From contig CAJUFI010000012.1 of NCBI GenBank assembly GCA_910585665.1, forward strand, positions 1 to 64,000: a stretch of 64,000 nucleotides of DNA, given 5' to 3'. The notes under the pieces are model-generated. The model did no database searches, had not been told where the DNA came from, and saw nothing but the letters and a program-made list of their open reading frames with translations. Numbering within the stretch: position 1 is the stretch's first letter; every line of letters starts with the position of its first letter. This document shows positions 53,532 to 62,994 of this stretch, one piece after another. Origin of the DNA: an uncultured Acetatifactor sp. (lineage in GTDB: Bacteria > Bacillota > Clostridia > Lachnospirales > Lachnospiraceae). A program made the translations under genes and the position numbers.

Positions 53532-56273
53532 TCATTTCAGCAGCCTGCGGATTCTTTTCAAGTGTTTTCGGGCAGTTTTGAAGATATGTACGTTGTCATT
53601 CTCTGTTTTCACCATGTCCTCCAGAATCTGATATGCTTTTTCCAACATTTCCCTGTCCAGGGCTCCGGGCCTGAAGGCTATGGAGCCTATGGCCCTGGCG
53701 TCAATGACGGCATAGTCCAGATATGTCTCCGCCAGTCTGAAACGGTATACCTGCCCCTCTGTCTCCCCGCACAGTTCCTCCAGCATCTCCACGCTCTGGC
53801 CATAATACTTTCTGGCCTCCTCCCTGCGGCGCTTCCCGCAGCAGAACTCTCCCCACTCGCCATAGCATTTTGCCAGAGCATATCTGGCCTGGACGCTTCC
53901 GGTCTCCTGGGCCCACTCCCTGCACAGCTCCAGATACTGGCGGTAATATTCTTCCGCTTTCCCGGCGGCGAAGGGCGTGACTTGCAGAAAACGGCTCAGA
54001 TTGCCGTATTCCCCTATGAGCCCCTCTTTCACCTCCACCGTCCCGATTTCATCGTAGAGCTGCCTGCGGATTTCAAGCCCTTTCCGGAAATAATCCACGC
54101 CCTTTTTCACATTCGGCAGAAATACCAACACCAGCGGCAGAATCACTATCAACAGAAAGCCCAGGCCATGCGGCAGCCCGTAGCCCACACTGACCGCCTT
54201 TCCGGCTACATGCCTGTAGGACAGGAAAGGGCTGCTCACGAAGAACAGAATCCACGCCAGGACAAGGGCTCCCACATACCGGGGCCAGGCGCTCCCCTGG
54301 CTGACCAAGGCAAGCTTACCGTAGCTCTCGGCCATCGCTTTCCTGGCTTCCACAGTCCCCCTCTCTTCGTTCAACCGGCTGCTGATCTCCAGGCTTTTCT
54401 CAAGATGCCTCTCCGCCGCCCGGAAGCGGAAGCGCCCTATGCTGATGACGCTCAGGCTCACATGGCAGCCCCAGAGATCCAGCATCTCCCTGTCCTGTCT
54501 CGTCTCTTCGGAAAGCATTCTGGTTATGTCATATTCTGCCTGGTAGTAGACTTCCGCTTCCCTCCAGCGGAGCTGAAGCTGCCTGACGCTGCCGCAGCCG
54601 TGGTTGGCTGCGGCATACATGCGCTTTGCAGCAGGGGTTCCAACCTCTTCCGCAAGCTGTCTGCTGATTTCCAGGCAGTTCCGGAAATATCCCTCAGCGT
54701 CCCCCAGACGTCTCAGGTTCATGCAGATCCATCCCAGGTTGTTATAGGCAATGAAGAGGGACTCTCTTTTAGCGGTTCCGTCTTCTTTTATCTGGCTGAC
54801 GGCTTCCAGCATCTTCAGCAGAAAGTCTTCCGCTTCCAACTGACGGTCTTCCGTCATGCTGACGGCGGCAAGGGATTGATAGCTCCACGCCAGCTTCAGC
54901 CGCGCTTCCTGGGCCGGCTCTCCCCCGGCACCTTTTGCGGACTTCCCCGGCTGCACTGTCTTTCCATGGGCTTTCCCTGGCTTCTCAGCATTCTCGACCA
55001 GCTCTTCGCTGATTTCACGCATACAGTCATAAGCATCCCAGGCTGTCTCCAGATCCCTTATCTCATACAGGTAATTGCCGTAATCTCCGAGAGATGTCAC
55101 CAGCGCTATTCCGTCTTCAAATCCTCTTTCTGCCGAATATCCATCCCACCAATGCTCCACCAGCTTCTCCTGCCACTGGATGGCCCTCTGGCAATCGGCC
55201 TTCACCGCCTCCCCGTTCCAGTACATGCCCACCAGCTTCTCCATAGCCTCCGGCAGCCCCTTTTCGGCCGCAGCGGAAATCAGTTCCAGCCCCTTTGCAT
55301 GATCCACCTCCACATCGATGCCGTTCAGGTAGGCCAGGCCGATGAAAAAAAGGTGTGCGGGCGAGTCCTCGTTCTCCCGGAACCGCATCTTCTGCACGAC
55401 CTCCAGGAGCGCCAGAGGGAACTCTTTCTCGTCCTCGACACTGACGCACTGGGGAAGGCCTGTATATTTCTCCTTAAGCGCCTGTCTGTCCGTGGGAACC
55501 ACCTCCACCGGAAAGATGGGCTTCCTGGAACTCTTGGCCCGGGGATACTCCTCCCGCATGACATAGTTGCCGTCTTCCACCAGGTTCGGTGTCACCACCA
55601 TGGCAAAAAGCCCGCTCTCCCGCAGGGCTTTCTGGATGGCGCTGTTGAAGTCCTCGCCGGGCACAAGGAACTCGTCGTACCAGATGGCGATGTCCCGGCA
55701 GAAGTCGTTCTGGTGGATGAGCCGCATAAGCTTCTGGGCATAGGCCCGGTCTTTCTTGCGGTAGCTCAGGAACACATAGGCATCGAAGGCCGCCCTGACC
55801 TTTTGGGCCAGCTCGTCCCCCACCAGCACAGAGGACAGGAACCGGTCCAGCTTCTCCTCATACCGGATGGAGGTGGCATCTCGATTCGTCATATCTAACA
55901 CCTGAAGGGAGCCGCATACGTCATTGAACAGCTGCTCCAGCCCGCTCTCCTGCATCAGCGGCAGCACTGGGATGCAGGCATCCATGGCCAGCCTGAACTC
56001 CACGTCCCGGGCCCGGCTCTGCCGGCACAGGAACCGGGTGGTCACAGGCACCACAATCATCTGCATCTGCGTCAGATCGTATCTGAGCTCCTCCGCGTCA
56101 TACCCGGCTTCCGGTTCCCCCTCATACCAGATGGCGCAGTCCTGCCGCTCCAAGATCACATCGGAAATCGGCCCGAAATACGTCTCGAAGTCCGCCGGAT
56201 GGCAGGAAAAATACACCCGCGGCTTCCCCTGCGGCCCGGAACCTCCCCTGGTCTTATAGCTTAGCTTCGACAT
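53532..56273 (-). CDS. TIR-TIR-Sel1-TPR membrane protein
   Basis: 913 residues. Residues 18-130 form a divergent TIR-like unit (KPRVYFSCHPADFETYFGPI, CAIWYEGEPEAGYD). Residues 162-290 form a classical TIR domain (AYVFLSYRKKDRAYAQKLMR, IWYDEFLVPGEDFNSAI, VVTPNLVEDGNYVMREEYP). A Sel1-like pair (about 305-372) and a long TPR array follow. Two membrane helices (666-686 and 701-720) interrupt the TPR array, which resumes to the end. TIR domains of this type can cleave NAD+ or act as scaffolds; the WYDE acidic residue is retained. It closes the GTPase/GAP1 array on the minus strand, 190 bp after the protease gene. Confidence 0.88.
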   Translation of the reverse strand: MSKLSYKTRGGSGPQGKPRVYFSCHPADFETYFGPISDVILERQDCAIWYEGEPEAGYDAEELRYDLTQMQMIVVPVTTRFLCRQSRARDVEFRLAMDACIPVLPLMQESGLEQLFNDVCGSLQVLDMTNRDATSIRYEEKLDRFLSSVLVGDELAQKVRAAFDAYVFLSYRKKDRAYAQKLMRLIHQNDFCRDIAIWYDEFLVPGEDFNSAIQKALRESGLFAMVVTPNLVEDGNYVMREEYPRAKSSRKPIFPVEVVPTDRQALKEKYTGLPQCVSVEDEKEFPLALLEVVQKMRFRENEDSPAHLFFIGLAYLNGIDVEVDHAKGLELISAAAEKGLPEAMEKLVGMYWNGEAVKADCQRAIQWQEKLVEHWWDGYSAERGFEDGIALVTSLGDYGNYLYEIRDLETAWDAYDCMREISEELVENAEKPGKAHGKTVQPGKSAKGAGGEPAQEARLKLAWSYQSLAAVSMTEDRQLEAEDFLLKMLEAVSQIKEDGTAKRESLFIAYNNLGWICMNLRRLGDAEGYFRNCLEISRQLAEEVGTPAAKRMYAAANHGCGSVRQLQLRWREAEVYYQAEYDITRMLSEETRQDREMLDLWGCHVSLSVISIGRFRFRAAERHLEKSLEISSRLNEERGTVEARKAMAESYGKLALVSQGSAWPRYVGALVLAWILFFVSSPFLSYRHVAGKAVSVGYGLPHGLGFLLIVILPLVLVFLPNVKKGVDYFRKGLEIRRQLYDEIGTVEVKEGLIGEYGNLSRFLQVTPFAAGKAEEYYRQYLELCREWAQETGSVQARYALAKCYGEWGEFCCGKRRREEARKYYGQSVEMLEELCGETEGQVYRFRLAETYLDYAVIDARAIGSIAFRPGALDREMLEKAYQILEDMVKTENDNVHIFKTARKHLKRIRRLLK

Positions 56274-56299
56274 ATGTCCCTCCGTTTCGTCTCTGATAT

Positions 56300-56400
56300 C
56301 CTCCCGGAACCTCCCGACCGCATATCACGCTGCTCTCCAGAGCTCCTATGGGCCGATTTCCCCGCTTTTCCAGGTGCCGTCAGCCCCAATGCCTGTTTCT
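56300..56400. repeat. Family B element, truncated copy
   Basis: Starts ATATC then CTCCCGGAAC and follows the family interior (CGCTGCTCTCCAGAGCTCCTATGGG, CGCTTTTCCAGGTGCCGTC, CCCCAATGCCTG). The right inverted end is absent. It lies between the TIR and protease genes. Confidence 0.75.
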
Positions 56401-56463
56401 ACCCTGGCCCTTTATCCCGGCCTCTCTGCCCTGGTTCCCTATCCTGATTCTCGCTCTGGCCCT

Positions 56464-57204
56464 CTATCCCAATCCGCCGCTCCTGCCATCCGCCCTGACA
56501 GTCTCTGCCCGCTCCCGCAGCAGCTCCTGCAGCCCGTCATAAAAAAGCCTGCTCCTCTCCGAATCACAGGGATACGCATAGGCTCCCGCGTCAAAAGGAA
56601 TCCCCTGGCAGCTAAGCGCATACACCTGCAGATAAGCGGCATAATCCCTGCGGACCCCAGGCTCTCTGCCCAGAAGCCGCAAAATATAGCCGTCCGTAGG
56701 CACCCCGCCTTTCAGATACGGCATCCCGTTCAGATAGACCCGCGGCACGCCCGTCCAGAACAGCTGCAGGAAGAACAGCCTCCCCCCTGTGCCCATGCCG
56801 CCTGTCAGGCAGCCCGCAAGTCCCAGAGCACAGGCAAGCAGATTGAGCAGAATCCCGCCAAAATTGTACAGCAGATACGGACAGCTCCCCCAAGGACCGG
56901 CCCCGCCGGGCACCATGACGCACTGCCCGCCGCGCCAGCCCCCCAGGGACGCCGCCAGCTTCCCTTTCCCGTCCCTCTCCAGCCAAAAAGGCCCCAGCCG
57001 CCAAAAAAGCAGCCTGTATCCGCTCATCTTCCCGCCCAGCAGATGCCCCAGCTCATGCAGGACAAGCTGCACCCCCGCGGCAGCCCCGCAGGACAGCGCA
57101 GCCGCCGCGAAAAGCCCCCGGGAGAGCGGAAAGAACAATGCAATACAGACTGCATCCACCATCAGACATAGGACAGGAACCACGATTCTCCCTACCCGCG
57201 ACAC
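56464..57204 (-). CDS. M50-like membrane metalloprotease
   Basis: 246 residues from a GTG start after GGGAGGAAGAGC. The zinc motif HELGH lies in LVLHELGHLLGGKMSGYR, early in the protein after two helices. A later VPTDGY could serve as the M50 NPDG-type third ligand. Further membrane helices are at PYLLYNFGGILLNLLACALGLAG. Site-2-like proteases cut membrane-embedded substrates. Its genomic place between the TIR and GTPase genes suggests a role in that system (inference). Confidence 0.75.
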   Translation of the reverse strand: MSRVGRIVVPVLCLMVDAVCIALFFPLSRGLFAAAALSCGAAAGVQLVLHELGHLLGGKMSGYRLLFWRLGPFWLERDGKGKLAASLGGWRGGQCVMVPGGAGPWGSCPYLLYNFGGILLNLLACALGLAGCLTGGMGTGGRLFFLQLFWTGVPRVYLNGMPYLKGGVPTDGYILRLLGREPGVRRDYAAYLQVYALSCQGIPFDAGAYAYPCDSERSRLFYDGLQELLRERAETVRADGRSGGLG

Positions 57205-57256
57205 GCTCTTCCTCCCGTCTGCCCCCCATTGATTCCAAATCCCTTGATTCCATATC

Positions 57257-57440
57257 CTCTCGGAATCCCCAGACCGTCATCCCCCCGCTTTTTGAAAATC
57301 GCTTAGGAATTGTCGGAAAATAACTGATGCAACTTGTTTAGGAGAAAGCCCAGAAATACAACGAAAACGGCTATAAACTCGCATCAGTTATTTGTAGACA
57401 ATTCCTTATACGGCTTCCCCTGCTTTTCCGGGAGACTGCC
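57257..57440. repeat. Family B element interrupted by a family A element
   Basis: 57257-57300 reads as a family B left part (CTCTCGGAATCCCCAGACCG, CCGCTTTTTGAAAATC). The family A copy follows. After 57408, CGGCTTCCCCTGCTTTTCCGGG resembles the family B interior. So family B appears split by the family A insertion; the right part is diverged. Confidence 0.55.
57306..57405. repeat. Family A element, identical to the 41679 copy
   Basis: 100 bp, base-for-base identical to 41679-41778, flanked by TTA on both sides. It lies in the 292-bp gap between the protease and first GTPase genes. Confidence 0.95.
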
Positions 57441-57496
57441 CGATACGGTGACTGACGGCCTTTGTCGACACATCGCCACTGAAGGCGAGGACACTC

Positions 57497-58927
57497 TCAG
57501 CCTGCGGCCTTCACGCTGCTGTCGATCTGCTGCAGCAGCCACAGCAGCGGCTCCACCACATGCCTGCCCTGGAAGGGCTCTCCATTCTGGTTGTGCCCCA
57601 GGGCGCTGCAGGGGAAGTATGCCACGTTCTGGAACTTGCTCTCGGCGGTCCGGACAAAGTTGCCCGCGCCATATTCCGTCAGGAACTGACGGCACACTTC
57701 ATTGCGGGCATCTCCCAGCGTCTTACAGGTCTCCGGATTATCTGTGTAATACCGGCTGGCGGCATCCTCGCCGATTTTCTCCTCCAGGGTGGGCACGTCC
57801 ACCTTATTGATGACTACAGCCAGACAGCGCTTCACGGTGTCCTTCTCCCGCAGTTCCAGCATCTTCCCCAGATTGATCAGCATGATGTCCAGGATATCCC
57901 CGAAGTCCTTAGAGCTGGCGCCATAGGCCACAGGATCGATTCTCTCCTCCACCTCCATCATGAACTGCGCCAGCGTCAGCGGATCTATGATGAAAATAAA
58001 ACCGTCCGCATAGCCATAGGCCTTGTTGACCTGGAAATCACTGCTGGAAGAGAACATTTCACCCGCGATATCATAAATATAGATGCGGCGGCCTATTTTT
58101 TCGTTGGGCATGGCAAGCATCATCTGATAGGCGGTGAGGACGCTCTCGTTCGTCTTATTCAGGCGGACGCCGCTCTCTAAGGATCTTATTTCTTTCTCAT
58201 AGTTCTGCTCATCTTTCTCCTCAATAAAATGCAGATCCCATCCCGCGGACGGCGCGACATCGTTCAGCATCTGATGGAGCGTCATGTTGATGTAACAGCT
58301 CTTGCCCACGGAAGGCCCGCCGATGACAGGAAAGGCGTACTGGCGGCTGGCCGTGTCCCCGGATAAAGACTGTTCGCATACCGGGCAGTAGGCCTTCAGC
58401 TTTCCCCGCCCGTTCAGGAAGGTGGTGTGCAGCTTCGTGCCGCACAGGCACACCCTGTTCATGATGCCGTACTTGCTGGGAACCAGGTTCGTATGCTTAG
58501 CCTTGCAGGTCGGGCACTCATAGACCGGTATCAGGAAGGAAGCCTGACAGTTTGAGTTCGGACAGGCATTGCGTATCTTGTTGGCAAAGATATAAATCCT
58601 GTCCACCAGCCACAGAAGACCGAACCCCAAATAAATGCAGGCGAAGAAAAACACAAGGATCCCCACATGGAACGCCGTGGTAAATGCCGTGATGATGCTG
58701 CCGAAGATAAAGATGGCAAGCATCGTCACCAGGCTGATTGCCCCTTTAAAGCCGTAAATGATTTTTTCCTTGTCCCAGCCGAACTCCGAGAAATTCTTCT
58801 TCATCCGGTCGCGCTGATCCACCACCGTTGCCAGATTCAGTGCCCAGGCTTCTTTGATCGTATTCCACAAGTCCACATAGCCCTTGCCGAAAAAGTAGCT
58901 TATGCGGGCCGGTTGTTCTTTTGCCAT
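57497..58927 (-). CDS. Membrane-attached zinc-ribbon GTPase
   Basis: 476 residues. Two helices (about 60-80 and 86-108) precede a zinc ribbon of Cys pairs (residues 122-187: CPNSNC, CPTC, CLC, CPVC). The G domain follows: P-loop GGPSVGKS (203-210), DIAGE (286-290) and NKVD (374-377), i.e. a complete TRAFAC-type set. It likely sits at the inner membrane face. From memory it resembles the DO-GTPase partner pairs found with GAP1. It is 17 bases from the small membrane protein gene. Confidence 0.85.
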   Translation of the reverse strand: MAKEQPARISYFFGKGYVDLWNTIKEAWALNLATVVDQRDRMKKNFSEFGWDKEKIIYGFKGAISLVTMLAIFIFGSIITAFTTAFHVGILVFFFACIYLGFGLLWLVDRIYIFANKIRNACPNSNCQASFLIPVYECPTCKAKHTNLVPSKYGIMNRVCLCGTKLHTTFLNGRGKLKAYCPVCEQSLSGDTASRQYAFPVIGGPSVGKSCYINMTLHQMLNDVAPSAGWDLHFIEEKDEQNYEKEIRSLESGVRLNKTNESVLTAYQMMLAMPNEKIGRRIYIYDIAGEMFSSSSDFQVNKAYGYADGFIFIIDPLTLAQFMMEVEERIDPVAYGASSKDFGDILDIMLINLGKMLELREKDTVKRCLAVVINKVDVPTLEEKIGEDAASRYYTDNPETCKTLGDARNEVCRQFLTEYGAGNFVRTAESKFQNVAYFPCSALGHNQNGEPFQGRHVVEPLLWLLQQIDSSVKAAG

Positions 58928-58944
58928 ATTCTCTCTTTCCCTCC

Positions 58945-59208
58945 TTATGCGGCATTTTCAAGGGCCGTCTTCCTGAAATTGCTGTCCCAGATATTGTGCT
59001 TCAGCGAAATCAGGTAATTCCTGATAGAAAAGAATCCGCCCAGGATCCCGCCGCCGTAAAGGATAATGTACACACTGACATAGATCAAGAAGCAGATCAC
59101 TGCCACCACCACCGCAATCGCCACCAGCACCATTATTATCACAATACCGTCTTCCGAGTCATGCCCCACCAGGCATTTCTTCTCTCTTTCCTGAAACTCT
59201 CTCTCCAT
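58945..59208 (-). CDS. Small membrane protein of the GTPase locus
   Basis: 87 residues from the ATG at 59208. A charged start (EREFQEREKKCLVGHDSED) is followed by a long hydrophobic stretch (about 20-55) forming one or two helices and a polar tail (RNYLISLKHNIWDSNF). No family is recognised. Tight spacing to the GAP1-like gene (21 bases) and the first GTPase gene (17 bases) implies co-expression. Confidence 0.7.
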   Translation of the reverse strand: MEREFQEREKKCLVGHDSEDGIVIIMVLVAIAVVVAVICFLIYVSVYIILYGGGILGGFFSIRNYLISLKHNIWDSNFRKTALENAA

Positions 59209-59229
59209 AAAAACCTCCTCCATCTATAA

Positions 59230-61791
59230 TCACTTCTTCTTGCGGAACCGGTCGAATAATTTCTCCTTCCGCATAACTTCCTCAAAAAACAAATCGCACT
59301 GCTCCTCCGAGGTATCCCGGCAGATCCGTTCCCTGATATCGGCCAGATTCTCCTTGGACAGCCCTTTCAGGTAATGGGCCAGCGCCTTGTAGAGCTCTTC
59401 CTCCGCCGGGGTGCCGGACTCTACCGTCAGGATGGCGGCGCAGGCCCAGGCTGCAAGCTTCTGCCACTGCCTGTTCCCCTTTTTTTCCAGCATCCGCAGT
59501 CTGTCCACGAACCGGCCCGTGAACTGGTCGAATGCCTGCCTATGGTAAAAGGTCTTCACCACCAGCGCCATGTCCTCGCTGGACTTCACCGCCCTCAGAT
59601 ACTCCCGCAGGAAGGTTCTGACGTATATTTCGTAGTCCGTCCGTCCAAGGTCTGACAGCCGGACGTCCGCGCCCCTGACCGTCTTCCCCAGCTCCACGGG
59701 CTCCGGGCTGAAAATGGAATTGCCCTCCTTCAGGCATATCCCCACATATACGGCCCGGATCCTGGGGGTGTCCACACCGGTCCGAATGCCCAGGCGGCAT
59801 ATCCCTTCCAGCATGTCGCAGCCCAATTTCCCCAGCGTCCCCATATCGCAGCCCTCCAGCGCACCTGTCAGCGCGCCTGCCGCCCGTTCGTCCTCCAGCA
59901 GGCGGCTGTCCTGCTCCTCCAGCATACGGAACGCCGCCTGGCTCTTTGCCTGGCCCGTCAGGCTGCCGAGGCAGGCCGTGACCATGGGCCCCAGGGGCTG
60001 CTGCCTGGTTCCGTCGCTTTGGAGGCTGTAGAAATGCCAGAAAGCCTCCTCCGGGTTCTTCGCGGAGCCGATTTTGCAGGCCGCCAGCTGTGCCGCCAGG
60101 GGCGCGGCCTCCGTCATGCCGAACAGATATTTCTCGAAACGCACGGCCTCCGAGGCGCTGTCCGCCTGCCGCAGATATTCCCTGCACAGCCGCTCCAGCC
60201 GCTCAGGCTTCTGCGCCGAGGCCAATAGAATCTGCAGAACGGCCTCGAACAGCGCCCTGCTGGAGGTGGCACGGAACAGTATCCTGACGATTTCGCTTTC
60301 GCCCCCGGGAACCTGGCAGATGTTCTTCAGCAGCTGCCGCAGCAGCTTCGAAATCGGCTGCCTGTCGTTGAGCCCGTTGGCAAAGGTATAGCTGTCCATG
60401 ATCCAGTTCACATAAAAGCCATTGGTGCACAGGTTGGGATGGCCCGACAGGTACAGGATCATCTGCTCCACGCAGCCCATGGAATTCAGGTACTCCAGGA
60501 AACTCCCGTAGGCCTGCGGCGTCGCCTTCCCCAGCCCGTCCAGAAACTCCACCACGCCCTCACAGGCGTCCGCCGCCTCGCAGGTCAGCTGGTAGACCTC
60601 CTCCAGCAGCAGGTCGTACAGCGTATAGATCATGAAACTGGTGTTCCTGCAGATGAATTCCCACAGATGCGCAAAGGAAGAAGCCGGCACCGTCCAGTTC
60701 TCCTGCTGCATCTTTACCAGAAGCCTGTTGCCCATATCGGCCTTGTCCGCCTCCGTACAGTATGCCTCCCCGAACACAAGGATGGCCTGCAGGTCATCTT
60801 CCGTGCAGCGGAACGCCCCCCGCTCCAGCAGCTGGTAGCAGAGGAACGCGTCCTCCAGCCCTCCGCCCAGGCCCTCATAGGAAGTCTTGTCCACAAACCC
60901 GCCGAACCTGTCCACATTCTCGAAGCCCGTCACAACGCTGGCGGCCACGGCCTTGGCGAACCTGCTTGCCGGAATCCCCTCCGTCATATAGCCGCCCTGG
61001 AAATCCATGACGATATGCCGGCTGCTCCTGTACTCTATTCCGTAATTGAAATAGTTGGCGTCAGGCCGCACCCCCACCAGATGGAACTCCACGCTCTCCC
61101 CCGTCAGCCTCGGAGAGCGCAGGCCTTCCTGGTCTCCCACATACGTGTTGAAGGCAAAGGAGGCCGCCAGCCGGGGGGGAAGGATCCGCTGCACCGCCGC
61201 CGCCCACAGCACCAGGTTCTCCCTGGTGTCATTTAAGTAAAAAGGAACCTTCATGTCCTTGGCCGCCAGCACGAAAGTGATCAGCTGCGCGAACTCTTCC
61301 TCTCTGCCGGACAGAAAGAAGATCAACTCTTCATCATTTACCACAGAGCCGTAGTTCTTTATGTGCAAAGGCGGCAGGGGCGGCACAGGGGAGGGCGCGT
61401 TCAGCTCGGCCTCCGTCATGGCCGTCTTGAGATAAGGCTCTCCGAACAGCTCCCCGGGCCGACAAGCCAGGCTGCCCGGCTCCATCACCAGCGCATAGAT
61501 GATATAGTTGCCGAACCGCCCGGAATAGTCCTTCCCCAGATAGGTGGTCCTGGCCACGCAGCATCTCCCGCCTGGCAGAAGGAAATAGGCGAAGGAATAG
61601 GGGAATATCTCCTCGATCTCCTGGGGCGAGGGGTTGAAAGGCAGCTCCTTGGGCACCAGATACTGCATGGCGCTCTTGATGGCTGCGCACTCCCTGTCGG
61701 TAATCCCCTCCGACTTCGAATAGATCATGTACCCCTTGTCCAGCGAATCCCCGTTTTTCCATGATGTGTAGATATACTGCAGCGCCTCCAT
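59230..61791 (-). CDS. GAP1-like GTPase-associated protein
   Basis: 853 residues. The N-terminal 160 residues (YIYTSWKNGDSLDKGYMIYS, SGRFGNYIIYALVMEPGSL) fit the GAP1-N domain, whose hallmark is RxGNYxxHxLV. An alpha-helical middle and C-terminal part follow. GAP1 proteins are predicted to couple to paired GTPases. The ATG at 61791 comes 2 bases after the stop of the second GTPase, with AGGGGGCG upstream, so it is translationally coupled to it. Confidence 0.8.
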   Translation of the reverse strand: MEALQYIYTSWKNGDSLDKGYMIYSKSEGITDRECAAIKSAMQYLVPKELPFNPSPQEIEEIFPYSFAYFLLPGGRCCVARTTYLGKDYSGRFGNYIIYALVMEPGSLACRPGELFGEPYLKTAMTEAELNAPSPVPPLPPLHIKNYGSVVNDEELIFFLSGREEEFAQLITFVLAAKDMKVPFYLNDTRENLVLWAAAVQRILPPRLAASFAFNTYVGDQEGLRSPRLTGESVEFHLVGVRPDANYFNYGIEYRSSRHIVMDFQGGYMTEGIPASRFAKAVAASVVTGFENVDRFGGFVDKTSYEGLGGGLEDAFLCYQLLERGAFRCTEDDLQAILVFGEAYCTEADKADMGNRLLVKMQQENWTVPASSFAHLWEFICRNTSFMIYTLYDLLLEEVYQLTCEAADACEGVVEFLDGLGKATPQAYGSFLEYLNSMGCVEQMILYLSGHPNLCTNGFYVNWIMDSYTFANGLNDRQPISKLLRQLLKNICQVPGGESEIVRILFRATSSRALFEAVLQILLASAQKPERLERLCREYLRQADSASEAVRFEKYLFGMTEAAPLAAQLAACKIGSAKNPEEAFWHFYSLQSDGTRQQPLGPMVTACLGSLTGQAKSQAAFRMLEEQDSRLLEDERAAGALTGALEGCDMGTLGKLGCDMLEGICRLGIRTGVDTPRIRAVYVGICLKEGNSIFSPEPVELGKTVRGADVRLSDLGRTDYEIYVRTFLREYLRAVKSSEDMALVVKTFYHRQAFDQFTGRFVDRLRMLEKKGNRQWQKLAAWACAAILTVESGTPAEEELYKALAHYLKGLSKENLADIRERICRDTSEEQCDLFFEEVMRKEKLFDRFRKKK

Positions 61792-61793
61792 AC

Positions 61794-62915
61794 TCACGCC
61801 CCCTGAGCGGAGGGGATGATGCCCTCCTTGGCCAGGATCCACAGCAGGGGATCCGCCACGCGGAACGGGCGGAATTTCGGTATCTTTTTATCCATATCCG
61901 GATTGCTCCCCAGGGCGCTCAGGCCGAAGAAGCCAAACTTCGCGAAATGTGTGGACACCAGCTGGTACAGCTCCATTCCCAGCCATTCCTCCACCATGCT
62001 CTGCATCTCCTCACTGGCATCCTGGAAATCCACCTGGTCAAAGCAGCCCTTCCTGATATGCACCGAGTCGTTCCGCAGGCAGCTGGCCGGATCCAACAGG
62101 TCGCTGACCGCGTCTATCTTGGTGAACGCGATGGCCAGCGGTATATCGATCTTCACGCCCTCTTTGTTCAGGCCGGGCACATTGCGGCGGATGATGTCTA
62201 TGGTTCTGGTGAGGATCTCGTTTACATCCGTGTTCTCCTCCGGCAGACGTATCCTGCCCTCCAGTTCGTCCCGCACCTTGGGCAGCTGCAGGGGATCCAG
62301 CAGAAGGATGATGCCCGAGGAATGGTACAGATAAGGGTTGAAGGTGCGCATCATGTTCTCATCGTTCAGATTCTCGCCTGCGGTGTCGAAAAAGGTCAGG
62401 GAGACGGCGTCATTGGTGGCCTTGCGCAGAAATCCGCCCTTTCTCTGGAAGAGCAGGGAATAGATCAGAGGATCCACCTCGCCGGCGTCCGTGCCCTGGA
62501 CGCAGGTGCGGTGCCGGTACAGCGGATCGTAAAAGTCCGTCCGGTAGCGGTTGATCGTCTTGTCCCCGCAGGCCATCAGGGAGCAGTCGAAAGCGCGCCC
62601 CACCTCGTTCTTCAGCTGGTTGATCAGCACGGCCACGAAATTGCTCTTTCCTGTCTCCTTGGCCCCGATGATCGCTATGGGGTAACTTTTGGCGGTGCCG
62701 ATGTTCAGCGGCAGTTCCATCTTGCACTTGGGGCAGATTTTCGTGATCAGCGCCTGTTTGCACTCTGTGCAGACGGGTTTCTTGGAATTCTCTGCCCTCT
62801 GGGGCTTCTTGTCGATTGCAAGCTGGCACGGTTTAGATTCGTTCGAGCAGATGTATTGGATGCTGTCCAGGCTCTGCTCCTCAAAGCACCGTGGACATAA
62901 AAACTTCCCGGCCAT
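61794..62915 (-). CDS. Zinc-ribbon GTPase, second of the pair
   Basis: 373 residues without a membrane helix. N-terminal Cys pairs (CPRC at 7-10, C23/C30, CTEC at 49-52, CPKC at 61-64) form zinc ribbons. The G domain has GAKETGKS (84-91), DTAGE (177-181) and TKID (265-268). It resembles the DO-GTPase2 type, which occurs with a second GTPase and GAP1. It follows the beta-sandwich gene after 79 bases that include a hairpin. Confidence 0.85.
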   Translation of the reverse strand: MAGKFLCPRCFEEQSLDSIQYICSNESKPCQLAIDKKPQRAENSKKPVCTECKQALITKICPKCKMELPLNIGTAKSYPIAIIGAKETGKSNFVAVLINQLKNEVGRAFDCSLMACGDKTINRYRTDFYDPLYRHRTCVQGTDAGEVDPLIYSLLFQRKGGFLRKATNDAVSLTFFDTAGENLNDENMMRTFNPYLYHSSGIILLLDPLQLPKVRDELEGRIRLPEENTDVNEILTRTIDIIRRNVPGLNKEGVKIDIPLAIAFTKIDAVSDLLDPASCLRNDSVHIRKGCFDQVDFQDASEEMQSMVEEWLGMELYQLVSTHFAKFGFFGLSALGSNPDMDKKIPKFRPFRVADPLLWILAKEGIIPSAQGA

Positions 62916-62946
62916 ATCTTAAATCCTCCTATTCCAGTTCCGCAGA

Positions 62947-62983
62947 CACCCATACAGTGCCAAGACATGGCACTGCATGGGTG
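62947..62983. promoter_or_regulatory. Hairpin between the beta-sandwich and GTPase genes
   Basis: CACCCAT and CAGTGCC pair with GGCACTG and ATGGGTG around a 7-base loop, interrupted by a single A/C mismatch. No T run follows on the minus strand. It may regulate relative expression within the operon or protect an mRNA end. Confidence 0.65.
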
Positions 62984-62994
62984 CCTGCTGTTTC

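Noticed and set aside
53562..55898. Plus-strand reading frame of 778 codons
   Set aside because: Antisense shadow of the TIR protein gene; no recognisable domain.
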